From Clytia hemisphaerica (taxonomy: Eukaryota > Cnidaria > Hydrozoa > Leptothecata > Clytiidae), in assembly GCA_902728285.1 (NCBI GenBank), contig CACVBU010000262.1, forward strand, positions 657,588 through 721,587: a stretch of 64,000 nt of DNA. The letters are read 5' to 3'. Under the pieces are notes generated by a model. It saw only the letters and a list, made by a program, of their open reading frames with translations. It had not been told where the DNA came from and did no database searches. Every line of letters starts with the position of its first letter. The stretch's first letter is position 1. Positions 24,571-35,300 of the stretch are shown in pieces. The position numbers and the translations under genes are program-made.

Positions 24571-25690
24571 TACCTTCCGTATATCCTACCCAGGCTCCTT
24601 GTCGTGGTTTGTAGCCACACTTCCTACCACCTTCTCAAAGGGATTTTCAAAAAAGATATCTTGATGATAAGTGTTTTGCCACAAACGTGTCGCGGTTTGG
24701 GAGCTGCTGCCCAAATTTCTGAAAAAGGCGTCTCACGAAAATATCTTGATGATTTTAACGTTCGAAGATTTTGCCACAAACATATTTTTTCAAGGTGCAC
24801 TCTCTTATCCCCAGCTCTATATCTTTTCTTACTCAAAATGATGATGAGTTTGAAGAATCATACTCATGAAAAATCAACTTACGCCTCAATTTGTTTTCAT
24901 TAACTAAAATTATATCTTCTTCTTTTTAAAGTAAATCTTGCAAATGTCCAGCATCACTTTGTCAGTGGTGATAACAACGCACCTAGAAGAAAAACAAGGG
25001 ATGAGTTCAAAATACAACATCACTGCTCATGTTTCTTTTAATGTACAGCTTAATCAAATAAATAATTCTTTTTTGTATAATGCAACTTTTGTAACATTTT
25101 ATTATCTTTTTTTTTCTAAAGTAGTTAAACCCAAAATAATTTCCACCCCTAGATTATAGATGATTTATAAACAAAACTAATTAATAAGAGCCATCAGCTT
25201 ATAAGGAGCACCCTGCCAGCGCTCCTAAGGGTCAAGTTACCAAGGGGAGTCTGATTAGTATTTAAAACAAAGTTATTATTATATTTATGGCTATTTTTTT
25301 TCTTAGAGATTAGAAATACACTTTAGGGACGTGTCTTTATTTCTCCCCATCTCTCATTTGTATCATGATAAAGTCCTTAAAAAAAGTTTTTAAAAAGTCC
25401 CTACTTGTGTCAGCAATTCGGAGGAGCTTTTGAAAAGGAAAATCCTCAAAACTTGCTACGAGAAGGATAAAGTCATACCCCGTTCAAGAGATTAGCAAAG
25501 AAAACTGAATCGAGAATAATTTGCGATTTGCGAGGATGTTTCTTGATGTAAAAAATGCTCCACCAAGGTGTAGAGTCTGCATTTTTGTGCTTTTTGATCA
25601 AATATTAATCAGTTCTATTCCTTTTTATATTTCTACAGAACATACATAGAACACAATAAAATTATTCTGTCAAACAAACAAACAAACAAA
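24571..25690. other. Interval between kinase paralogues 1 and 2
   Basis: It probably holds the 3' UTR of paralogue 1 (AATAAA at about 25057-25062 is a candidate polyadenylation signal) and the promoter and 5' UTR of paralogue 2. A (CAAA)n tract at 25672-25690 runs directly into the start codon of paralogue 2. No other gene was recognised. Confidence 0.45.
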
Positions 25691-28600
25691 ATGGTTAAAT
25701 CAAAGTCCAAAATCCCAATCGATGTCAAACAATACCCGAACTTGAAAACTGAAAATCCAAGTTTACATTACGAGTTTGAAGAAGAAATTGGAAGGTAAGG
25801 AGAATTTCCCAATTGATCATTCAACTTCATTAGGGATGTTTAGTCTACACAATATACAGCTTAAGGCTCCTAGGCCTTACACGAGAACTTTTCCGCTTGA
25901 AGCGAAGGAGATACGACGTAGAGTACGTCTACTTCAACCATTTTGAAATGATTCTTTACGAAAATGTTTCCAAATTACCAAAAGCTTGGAAAGTTGCAAA
26001 GATAATTCAATCTGCAGAGTTTGGAATATTATATCATCAACCTCCAGAGATGATTATGGAAGCATTAGGATGTGGACCAGGAAAACCGTTGACCTTAATT
26101 TCTTTTTCAATTTTCAGCGGCAAATTCGCCATCGTCAAGAAATGTAAACACAAGAAAACTGGTCAAATATACGCAGCCAAGATCATTAGATACGATTCAG
26201 ACACTTTAAAGTTCGCTATTCGTGAATATGAAATGATGATGAAAGAAAATCATTCATTGGTCGGACGAAAAGGAACTGTCAAACTTCATGAAGCTTATTT
26301 GGTTAGGAAATACTTGATCCTGGTTATGGAACTGTAAGTTCTTGACCTATTGAATTACAAACTTTTTTCGCATGCCAATCTCTATATCACGATTTACAAA
26401 CTAGTGTAGACAAAAACACGATGGAGCATCCAATTATTCCTTCATACTATAGCAGGCCAGTTTTTTAACTTTATTTGACTCGTTTCAACTGACCTTATCA
26501 TTTTGGAGCTATATAAGATCATTTATCGCAAAGTACGTCCTGTTACATCTAGATAATGGTTTTTTACAAGTACAGTTGGCGCTCTCTAATTCGACCTTCA
26601 TTGGGCCAATTTTATTCGAATTAGAGAAAGATTCCAATTATAGAGAGTAATTTGAACCATTTTCCAGCTGAGCAGACTAGTATTTTAATTCGAATTACAG
26701 AAATATTCGAATTAGAGAGAATTGACTGTAGTTTATATTTCGGACGGATTATGATTTAAAGTTTTTTCATCAGTACCCCTCTTCCTATTCCAGTGTTGAT
26801 GGCAAGACGTTGTTGGATAAATTCGTTGGAATGCATTCACTAACTGAAGATGATGTTGCCCAAGTCATCAAACAATTATTAGAGTTTCTCGCTGATTGGC
26901 ATGTCAATAATTTGGTTCATCTTGATTTACGGGTAATTATCAGATGTTTTTTTCCCAAATTATTAATTATTGTGTTCTTGCAATATTCAAACAAATTTTG
27001 ACCTACCTTAGCGATCCTTTATACGCCGGTCATTTTAACATCGGCCCTTATTACGCCACGAGCCCAAAAATAACGCCAGTAAGGGCCGGCGTAAAAAGGG
27101 CCGATAAGGTATATATCTCAAAAATAACATTTGTACTCACAGAATAACGAAAAGGCAAATCACGTTTCCCATTCACTTTATTAAAGAAAGTTTGGTTGAA
27201 AATTATCTAATAAAGGTCCTCCCTTTTTTAAACGCTCCTCCTAAAAACTAAACAATTGATAAACGCATATATTGGGCGGAAAATCAATGTGATTGTATCA
27301 TTTTCTAGCCTACTAACATTCGATTTATCACTGGACGAGAGGTTCGAATCTTGGATTACAACAGTTGCAGACACATTCCCAACAAGAAAGCTGGAGCTGT
27401 CGTGGACGTCATCGGCGATACTGAATTCTGTGCACCAGAGATGTTGAACTTTGAACCTTGCATGCCTGGATCAGACACGTGGACAATTGGAGTATTGACC
27501 TACGTATTGTAAGTTGTTGGAAAGATATTTCAGAGTAACTTATTTCTTTATGTTTTCGATACGAAGTATAGTTTAAGGGAGTCTTCGTATGTTCTCAAAA
27601 TACATAAGAAAGCTTTGCGAACAATGAGAGGTTTTTTTAGGTTAAAACACAGCTAATTATTTAGCAAGTAATCCAACATTATACCATATATCCTTACGCA
27701 ATCGAATGTTTTCTTCCATAATGTTGGAAGTTGCTTAACTTAGACAAACTGAAAAATCTCTACTGTGAAACATGTTCATCCCGCGATATCAACATTTGAA
27801 AGCAAATTTCCCCCTTTTGTCTTTAGATTAAGTGGAATCTCACCTTTCTTCGACGAAGATGAAGACAAAGTCATCTTAAGCGTACAAAAAGTCAAATGGG
27901 AGTTCGACGGAATTGCTTTCGGTTCAATCACATCAGAAGCAAAAGATTTCATTAGGAAATTATTTGTGCGTGCACCTGAAAGCCGTCTCACCGCCGAAAA
28001 AGCTTTAGAACATCCATGGCTATCTGTAAGTGAAACTACTTTGGAATATAAACCGATTATCAATTCAACAGCAAATTTAACATAGTACAAATGGGGACTA
28101 TATCTAACAAATAGACTTTTAGCTCAAACTCCTCTATTATTTTTTGCTTCTCTCTTTTCGGAATAAAATTATTGTTTGTTAGAACAAGGAACTCTATTTA
28201 TTCAAGTTCCTTGGTTAGAATACCGTCTCCATTTTCCTGTAGAAAAACTATGAATCAGCACGAAAGAACTCTATCTTGAAAATTCAAGACGCTCTCCGTG
28301 AAACTGACGAACGGCTTTTCAGCGAGGTAAGAATTTTTTTTACTTAACTGTGATGATGATATACAGTAGTGTGATATCAGGAGGGGAGAGGAGGTGCAGA
28401 TTACAAACTTGGGGACGAGCTGGAGTTTTTATAAGATACTTCACTTGGTCATTTGAAGTGATAGAGATGACGCGTTCTTTAGAAAAAGTAACAAAATTGT
28501 TTTATTACTGGTTAACGACCAACCAAATCAAATAAGAGCTTGTAAAAACTCCAACTTATCCCCAAACTTGGTGTCCTTATCTTTTTGATTTCGCAAGATG

Positions 28601-28941
28601 CGCTTCTAATGAAAAACTTCCCTCGTTCACTTCGCTCGTGTTATTCGCCAAAGAGTCTGTCTCCCCAGTGTTGATGAAGGCGTTACACTACTGGATGTAG
28701 AATGATATTCAAAAAATGTCAGATAAAAATAGAACTCGACCATTCTTCAAATCATATCATTTTTGACCAAAAGTATTGTTTTCCTTTCTAACCAATAAAA
28801 TTCCCTCAATCTAAAGATTACATCATTTCTGACCAATAGGAAGAAGAGGAGTACATCTATGCATCCTGCGTGCTTCGAACTTTCGACGAAGAAGAATACG
28901 ACTCTCCTGAAGAATCCGATGATGAGGAAGAAGAAGAATAA
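25691..28941 (+). CDS. Titin/MLCK-like protein kinase (paralogue 2), 7 exons, 347 aa
   Basis: Exons: 25691-25794, 26118-26333, 26794-26932, 27309-27508, 27827-28025, 28243-28326, 28840-28941, all in phase. The protein is a short N-terminus, a kinase domain (~residues 26-286) and the shared C-tail. Key sites are the glycine loop IGSGKFAIV, K56, HLDLRPTN (D151, N156), DYN (D169) and CAPE (195-197). There is no Ig domain in it or detectable just upstream. The start ATG follows a (CAAA)n tract and is the first in frame with the conserved LxTENPSLHYEF block. Compared with its neighbours it has an extra intron at IG|SGKF and lacks those at C|APE and APE|SR. The acidic tail ends in a Glu run. It is probably kinase-only after loss of the Ig part, or derived from an internal start. 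Confidence 0.88.
26571..26730. mobile_element. Pogo-like MITE in intron 2 of paralogue 2
   Basis: The ends TACAGTTGGCGCTCTCTAATTCGA and TTCGAATTAGAGAGAATTGACTGTA are inverted repeats with TA at both edges, typical of pogo/Tigger-type elements. Confidence 0.7.
27015..27110. repeat. Short GCC-rich fold-back tract in intron 3 of paralogue 2
   Basis: TACGCCGGTCATTTTAACATCGGCCCTTATTACGCC is followed by CCAGTAAGGGCCGGCGTAAAAAGGGCCGATAAGG. The two halves partly pair (ATCGGCCCTTA with TAAGGGCCG). Confidence 0.5.
28406..28572. mobile_element. Small inverted-repeat element (GAGCTGGAGTTTTTA ends), copy 2, in last intron of paralogue 2
   Basis: The ends CTTGGGGACGAGCTGGAGTTTTTA and GTAAAAACTCCAACTTATCCCCAA pair. 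The interior is close to the copy at 9640-9805. Confidence 0.75.
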
Positions 28942-29604
28942 CTTGTGGTTCACTTCGCATATGCGCACTAGTGGGCATACGGGAGAAAAGTTGTCAGTAA
29001 AAAGAGCTGTTTTTTGAAGATCGATCGAAATCTATGTATGTTCTCGTTAGATGATTGGATGGAATCTCTGTCATTGTGGTGATTCTTCGTGGCGAAAACA
29101 GCTCTTCTACTGATAGGCTTTTCAAGGGAATGGGGAAGTAAATATTTTATAGGGTGGATTTTGGGTGGGGTCAATGACCCTTTTTTTTACGCTGTTACTG
29201 TTTATTTTCACTTTAGAATTTCCAAATTTTTTTTGTCTCATTATTTCTTAAATATTTTTGTAAAAAATTTTCGCTTCTCCCAAAATCACGAGATCAAAAA
29301 TATCGCATTATCAACATTTGGACTATGTAAGGTACAACCACTTTAATCTCGTGAGAAAATGATGTATATTTTGTATTTTAAATTTTATCAATATTAGTAG
29401 TGTTTTTTTTTTTGAATAAGAAAAAAATTTGTTTGACATGCGATACAAAATGACAGAAGTTATTCTTTTTGTCAAAGCACATCTCATAGAATATAAGAAA
29501 CAAACCCCTAGTCGGCACAAACTGGTAGCAACACGTTCACAAAAACACATCATTCACCTACACTACACTAGAATGTAATATTATTATATCATTATAATCA
29601 TATG
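28942..29604. other. 3' flank of kinase paralogue 2
   Basis: It contains a weak inverted pair AAAAAGAGCTGTTTT (about 28999) and GAAAACAGCTCTT (about 29094), suggesting a small ~115-bp element. No gene was recognised. Confidence 0.4.
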
Positions 29605-29607
29605 CAC

Positions 29608-29985
29608 GGGTAATACACCGGGGGGGGGGGGTACTTAGGCAAAATGGGTGCCGGGTATGTGCGAGCCATAAGGGTACCTTTTCTCATTCCTCAAAAGTCT
29701 CTCAAAGGGGTACAAATTCAAAAGTTAGTCTCTGAAAGGGTCCCAAAATCACGAAAATCAAAAATTTCTCTCTCAAAGGGTCACGATTTCCAAAAATATT
29801 GACCAAAATTTGGTGAAAATCAAACCAAAATTTGGAAAAAATGGACCAAAATTTAGGAAAAAGTCTCTCAAAGGGTCCCAAAATCACCAAAATTTTGTCT
29901 CTCAAAGGGTCGATTTTCGATTTTCAGCTCGGACATACCCGTCACCTCGCAAACCTAGTACCCCCCCCCCGGGGTAATACACCAC
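29608..29985. mobile_element. Inverted-repeat element with C/G-run ends, copy 2
   Basis: A G-run with TACTTAGGCAAAATGGGTGCC on the left and CCTAGTACCCCCCCCCC on the right bound an interior of many CTCTCAAAGGGTC units. The flank GGTAATACACC occurs on both sides, a clear target-site duplication of at least 8 bp. It is non-coding. Confidence 0.75.
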
Positions 29986-30233
29986 AAACACGCAATAAAT
30001 GTCTACTTGTCGGTAATCAGTTATTTATACCTGACTGAGTTTGTTCAAACCGATTAGAACCTAGGCCTGAGTATATCACAAAACAATATCTTTATAATAA
30101 TTTGAATAATTTAAATCGGCACTTAAATATTACCAATACAATGCAATGCAATCACTTCATGCACACACTTCAATACTAAGTACACCTCACTGAAAAGTAA
30201 GTATTTGAAGCATAAACAGTATTAATATCTATA

Positions 30234-30313
30234 CCGTATTACTTCGTGCCCCCTCTTTTAAACGCTCCCTCAAATAAACTCTAGAGTGGGGCATTTATTT
30301 GAAGTATACGGTA
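30234..30313. mobile_element. Short ACCGTATTACTTCG MITE
   Basis: The ends ACCGTATTACTTCG and GAAGTATACGGT are imperfect inverted repeats enclosing AAACGCTCCC/GGGGCATTTATTTG. It is the same vocabulary as 17000-17135. Confidence 0.6.
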
Positions 30314-32373
30314 ATATTACAGCACCATCTATATATTAGGTCACAAAAGCACAGCACAAAAAGTACACCCCTGTTACACTGTCACAACTTTCAGTCAAAT
30401 TGACCAGTTCTCCCAACAGAAAATAGTATTGAAAATCTTAGCCTTATTGTGGCAATCAGAATTTTTTTGGCTATTGCACTTAACGGAATTCAAAGTTTTC
30501 AAGCCGAATCAACAAGCTTTAAGAAGTTTGAGACTAGGGTGGGATATTTTGTATTGCAATCAACTTTTAAGACGTATTTTAGGAACAATTCCTTATGATC
30601 CATGACAAGACTTCCAGAAAAGATCTTTTTGAGGGCTAAATTGCACTAGATCTGACAGAACTTCTAATTCGAAAGGAGATTTTTGTTTACATCTAACGAT
30701 CTTAGTATAGTTTATTTCTAAGTGAACTCTCTCTTACTTTTTAAGGAACCAAATGCGACGTTCTCTTTCACATGCAAACAATTCCAATCCAAGTCTAAAT
30801 GAAAAGAAAAATGATGATCAAATTATTTAGGTGTACAAACTTTCACGAGCAGAAACATTTACTAGGTCGAAATCTCAAAATTTACTCCATAAATTTTCAT
30901 GAATTGGAGGAAAAATTATTTTTGTAAGCACAAACTATTGCGAATAATTAGATAAAAATAAGAATTTTTACAAATTGGCTCCAAAGTGACGTCTCTTTCT
31001 AGAATCCAACTAAAATAGTTAGTTCTTTTAAAACATACTTGAATTTTGATATTCATCATGATTTCGAAGACGTTTTCGAACGGAAAGAGGTCAAAGTCCG
31101 TCAAACGTCCCACGCGAGTTTCTGTTCGTAAAAGTTTGTACGCCTAAAATATCAGGAAACAAAGGTAGAGCAAGGATTGATTAAAATTGAGCGATTTTCA
31201 AGGTTGTTTGACCATTTATCAGGAATTTTAAAGGATTTTCCTAATTAAATTGACTGGACGACATCATACTTTAAGAAAGTCTAACCGACGGACTAAGGGA
31301 GAATATTTGCAGTATATCATTCTGAGTGATAGCGAAACATTTTTTAGGACTTGGCCTGACAAATTTCATTAATAAGCCAGGTTAAATAAAGTCATAGATT
31401 TTTGGCTGTTAATGATCTAACGATTTTGAAGGTATTTAAGACAACTGGCGGATTTAAGACAATAGAGCAACGCCACGTCGGAAACATGCGAAGGCGTGCA
31501 ACGCTCGTTAAAAGACAATAAAATTACAATTACAAATCTCTCCTTCTGATAAGTTCGACGTGGTCTAACCCGCCTATGAAGACATCCTGATCCCAAACCT
31601 GGTGATAAATGGAACTCGGAGATCCAAAATTTCATACTAAGAATAATCAAATTCACCAATACAAATTATTGGACATTTTCATAACATGTGTCAAGTTTCC
31701 TAATACAGTATGAAATAATCTTCTGACAAGACACCTGTTTCGATACAAAAGCCTCATTCAAGGTTGTTGTTGTAAGGGTGCGAAGGCTTTTAAGCATTTT
31801 CTTCCTTGGTACTAACTTTATTTATACCCAAGTAAGCATGACGGTAGGAAAATGCTTGATCTAATGAACCTTCCCGTCAATGTGACTCATATCAATTGGG
31901 TGAAATTGCTATTAAAGGATCTGATTAGCATTTTACAAAATTTCCAGAGGTTCAAAGAAAGTGCTCGATGTCTTTATTTGTTAAAGCTGTTATAGGAATA
32001 TGAAACTTTGTCCATTCAAGGTATCAGCCATGCTGATGATTCTGGACAAAAAGTAAAGATACACCAATCTCCGAGCAAAACTCTAGAGAAATCAATCAGA
32101 ATTTTCCTGGAATTTTTCTCCTGTCGACTTTTTCTTTCAGTTTGCGCAACAATTAATTTTATGGCGTGAGATCCTTTGTTTATCGATCTGATCAGCTTAG
32201 GTGCAGTGCACATAATCCTAATATGAATCCCAAAAAGGCCGAAAGTTCACGACGTTTCTTATATAGCATATCCCATTGTGTTCGTTCACTCTTTGGGTAG
32301 AACTGAGGAAAGTCATCTCATGGTTGATCTGTCTTGTTTTAGTGTTTCTTACTAAATAAAAAAATCAGCCACA
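30314..32373. other. Interval between kinase paralogues 2 and 3
   Basis: No gene or organised repeat was recognised. The promoter and 5' UTR of paralogue 3 should lie in its right part. Confidence 0.4.
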
Positions 32374-35300
32374 ATGAGCAAAAAAGGAACCAAATTGCCC
32401 ATCGACCGCCCAGGAATCAAGGCTGAAAACCCTGAGAAATATTATGAATTCGGTGACGAGATTGGAAGAGGAAAATTTGCTGTCGTTCAACAAGTCAAAT
32501 CGAAAACTGACGGAACCATGTTCGCTGCTAAAATCATCAAGTTCGACTCCGATTCTTTGAAATTCGCCATTCGTGAATATGATTTGATGGTTAGTGAGCA
32601 TTTCCCAAAAGTAGGAACCGTCAAATTACATGAAGCCTACCTCGTCAGAAAATACCTCATCCTTATCATGGACCTGTAAGTAATCCACACCTTTACTAGT
32701 CTACCATGCTAGACTCTACCATGTAGGCACAGTAGAAAATAAGTAAGAATTATTATGGAAGGGACAAATTGTAGCATTCATACAAACTGATATTATCACT
32801 TCACAATAATCGTACTATCATACTACTGCATTACACGAAATATAAACGACTCCAGTCTCATCATGATGAAATAGCCAGTCTGTAAACTCTATCATGGATA
32901 ATTATTTCGTAATTTTGGTCTTGTATTCTCCCAGATGGCACACAACGCCAAAACAACGTCCATGTGACATTCATAACGTCCAAATAACGTTATTTGAACG
33001 TTAAAAGCACGCTGTGTGCCAGCTGGGAGCTTGCATTGGGACTCATGTGTTTTTTAAAGATTTCAACATCAGATTGTTCTCAATTGTTCCCGAATTTTCA
33101 ATCACTTATATTCATTTGATCTTAGTGTTGATGGTAAAACGTTATTGGACAAAGTATCACACATGCATTCCATCACCGAGGATGACGTCGCAACCTTCAT
33201 TCGACAACTTTGTGAAATCTTAAAAGATTGGCATTCCAAAAATGTCGTCCATCTTGATTTACGGGTAAGGACAAAAATTAGTCCGAGTCACAAAAAAAAA
33301 TTGACACGAGTAGTATGGTGCCAATGAGGTTTGTTAATGAAAATCGGCCTGTTAAAAGCCATAGAATTGTCAATCACCCGAATTTATACAAGTTTTTTTG
33401 CATGGGATTCTTCCTGTGTCACCCGTCTGCAAAGGAGCTTAGTAAGAACCGTTAGTTTCGGGTTTCCATTTAGCAAAATATCTGTTTGTTCCCGGTGCAT
33501 GCAACTTGTTTAATGAAGACACATCCCTCTCATTGGAGTAACAGATTGGATCTAAAAGTGTTAAAACTTGTGTTATGAATAAGGAAATCAAAGGCCCAAA
33601 AAATACGAACAAGGGCTTACATAGCAAGTAATTTCAAGAACAATTTTTCCATTTCCAGCCCACCAACATTCGATTTGCAAACGCCCGTGACTTGAAGATT
33701 GTTGATTACAACAGTTGCCGACACATTCCCAACAAGAAAGCTGGAGCTGTCGTGGACGTCATCGGCGATACTGAATTCTGTGGTAGGTTTGATATTGATA
33801 ATTAGAACAGTTGATAAAGCCGTAAAAGTATTACTTAAAAAATTGACAATAAAAGCCTGTATGATATTAATATTATCTGCAGAGGAGAAAAAAAGGCTAA
33901 AACTTGTAGAATTTGAACCAAATTGTGCTTGTTGAAAAGATATTCAAGAGTGCAGGAATATTACCAAATAGCAAAAGTTAAAAACATTTTGGGAAATTAA
34001 AATGAAAAAGTAAGAAGAAAAAAATCATCTTTTGCATTTTCTTCTATTTCATAATATTCCACTCCTTAGTATCTTTTCAACAAGCAAAAAATCCAATTTC
34101 TATAAAAAGTTACTGCCTATTTCTCTCCACTGAAGATTATTTGCATTGAAGCAATGTAAAGGATTATCAATATAAGATTGACAATGCTCGTAAAGCCAAT
34201 CATCCGAAACTTTGATACACAAATCGAGCCAAGGCAATTTAATAACACTGCTGTTCCATATTTTCTAGCCCCTGAAATGCTGCAATTCGAACCAGTCCTT
34301 CCAGGATCTGACATGTGGACTATAGGAGTACTCGCTTACTGCATGTAAGTACAAATCATTTTATATGAAAAACTGAAACCCTTCATCACACAAGTAAAAA
34401 AAAAACACGTTAAATATACGCCTTTTCGACCGTAGTCGCGGGGACATTTTTTTTGTCTGCTTTATCCCACTAATACCGTCCCAATCCTTTTTGACGCATT
34501 TTTCTATTGTCTATTGGTGCGAAAAAAAGGACGGTTTTAGTGGGATAAAGCGGACAAAAAATGCCCGCGCGGTAATTGGTGGCTACGGTCGAAAAGGTGT
34601 ATTGTCCTCCAAAGGATCGACTACTTTCTCTTTCAACCATTACGAAGCAAAGAAAAAGAGAGACTGATTTGAAAATATTTTACCAAAAAAACTGGCGACT
34701 AAACGAGCATGATATATTTTGACAATCAGCTCTTTAATAAGGAGTTTTGGATTAAGAAGAAGGTGCCCAGAAACAGGCCTTAACAAGTACTCAAGAATAG
34801 TGCACAAAATGTCCGCCTTTTAAAGGTTTTGTTGGAACTGGGTTGGAAACTTTGTTCACTATTCTAGAGTACCTGTTGATTGGAAAGATCACTGTGCGAA
34901 AAAGGAGGGACAGCAAAATACAACTCATTCACACTTCAGACAATATAAACTTATTTTGATTTTCCTTTATGAAAGAATAGTATAGACCAAGTTGCATAAC
35001 ATTATGAAATTCGAACGTTTGATTCCATGAAGGCAGATCTATAGTATTATAAAGCCCGAAGGGCTAGATGTCGTGCTTTAAGCCATCGCGGGCAAAAAAA
35101 AGTGAATATCGGAAAAAATATTGTTGCTATTGTTTTTGAAATCCCGCGAAGCTTCAATCAGAAAGGTCAAGCGCTGAAAGTCTATTGTAATGTGACTAGG
35201 ATTTCCTACCTAAAACCATGACACACCTTTCAGCAAAAGTACATCATCTAGCCCTTCGGGCTTTATAAATCTATGGACAGATCTAAAAAAACTTCTATTG

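Noticed and set aside
25897-26337. 146-codon frame extending kinase exon 2 of paralogue 2 upstream
   Set aside because: The upstream part is read-through into the intron. The TTTTCAG acceptor at 26117 and phase with the 25691-25794 exon give the conserved IGSGKF loop.
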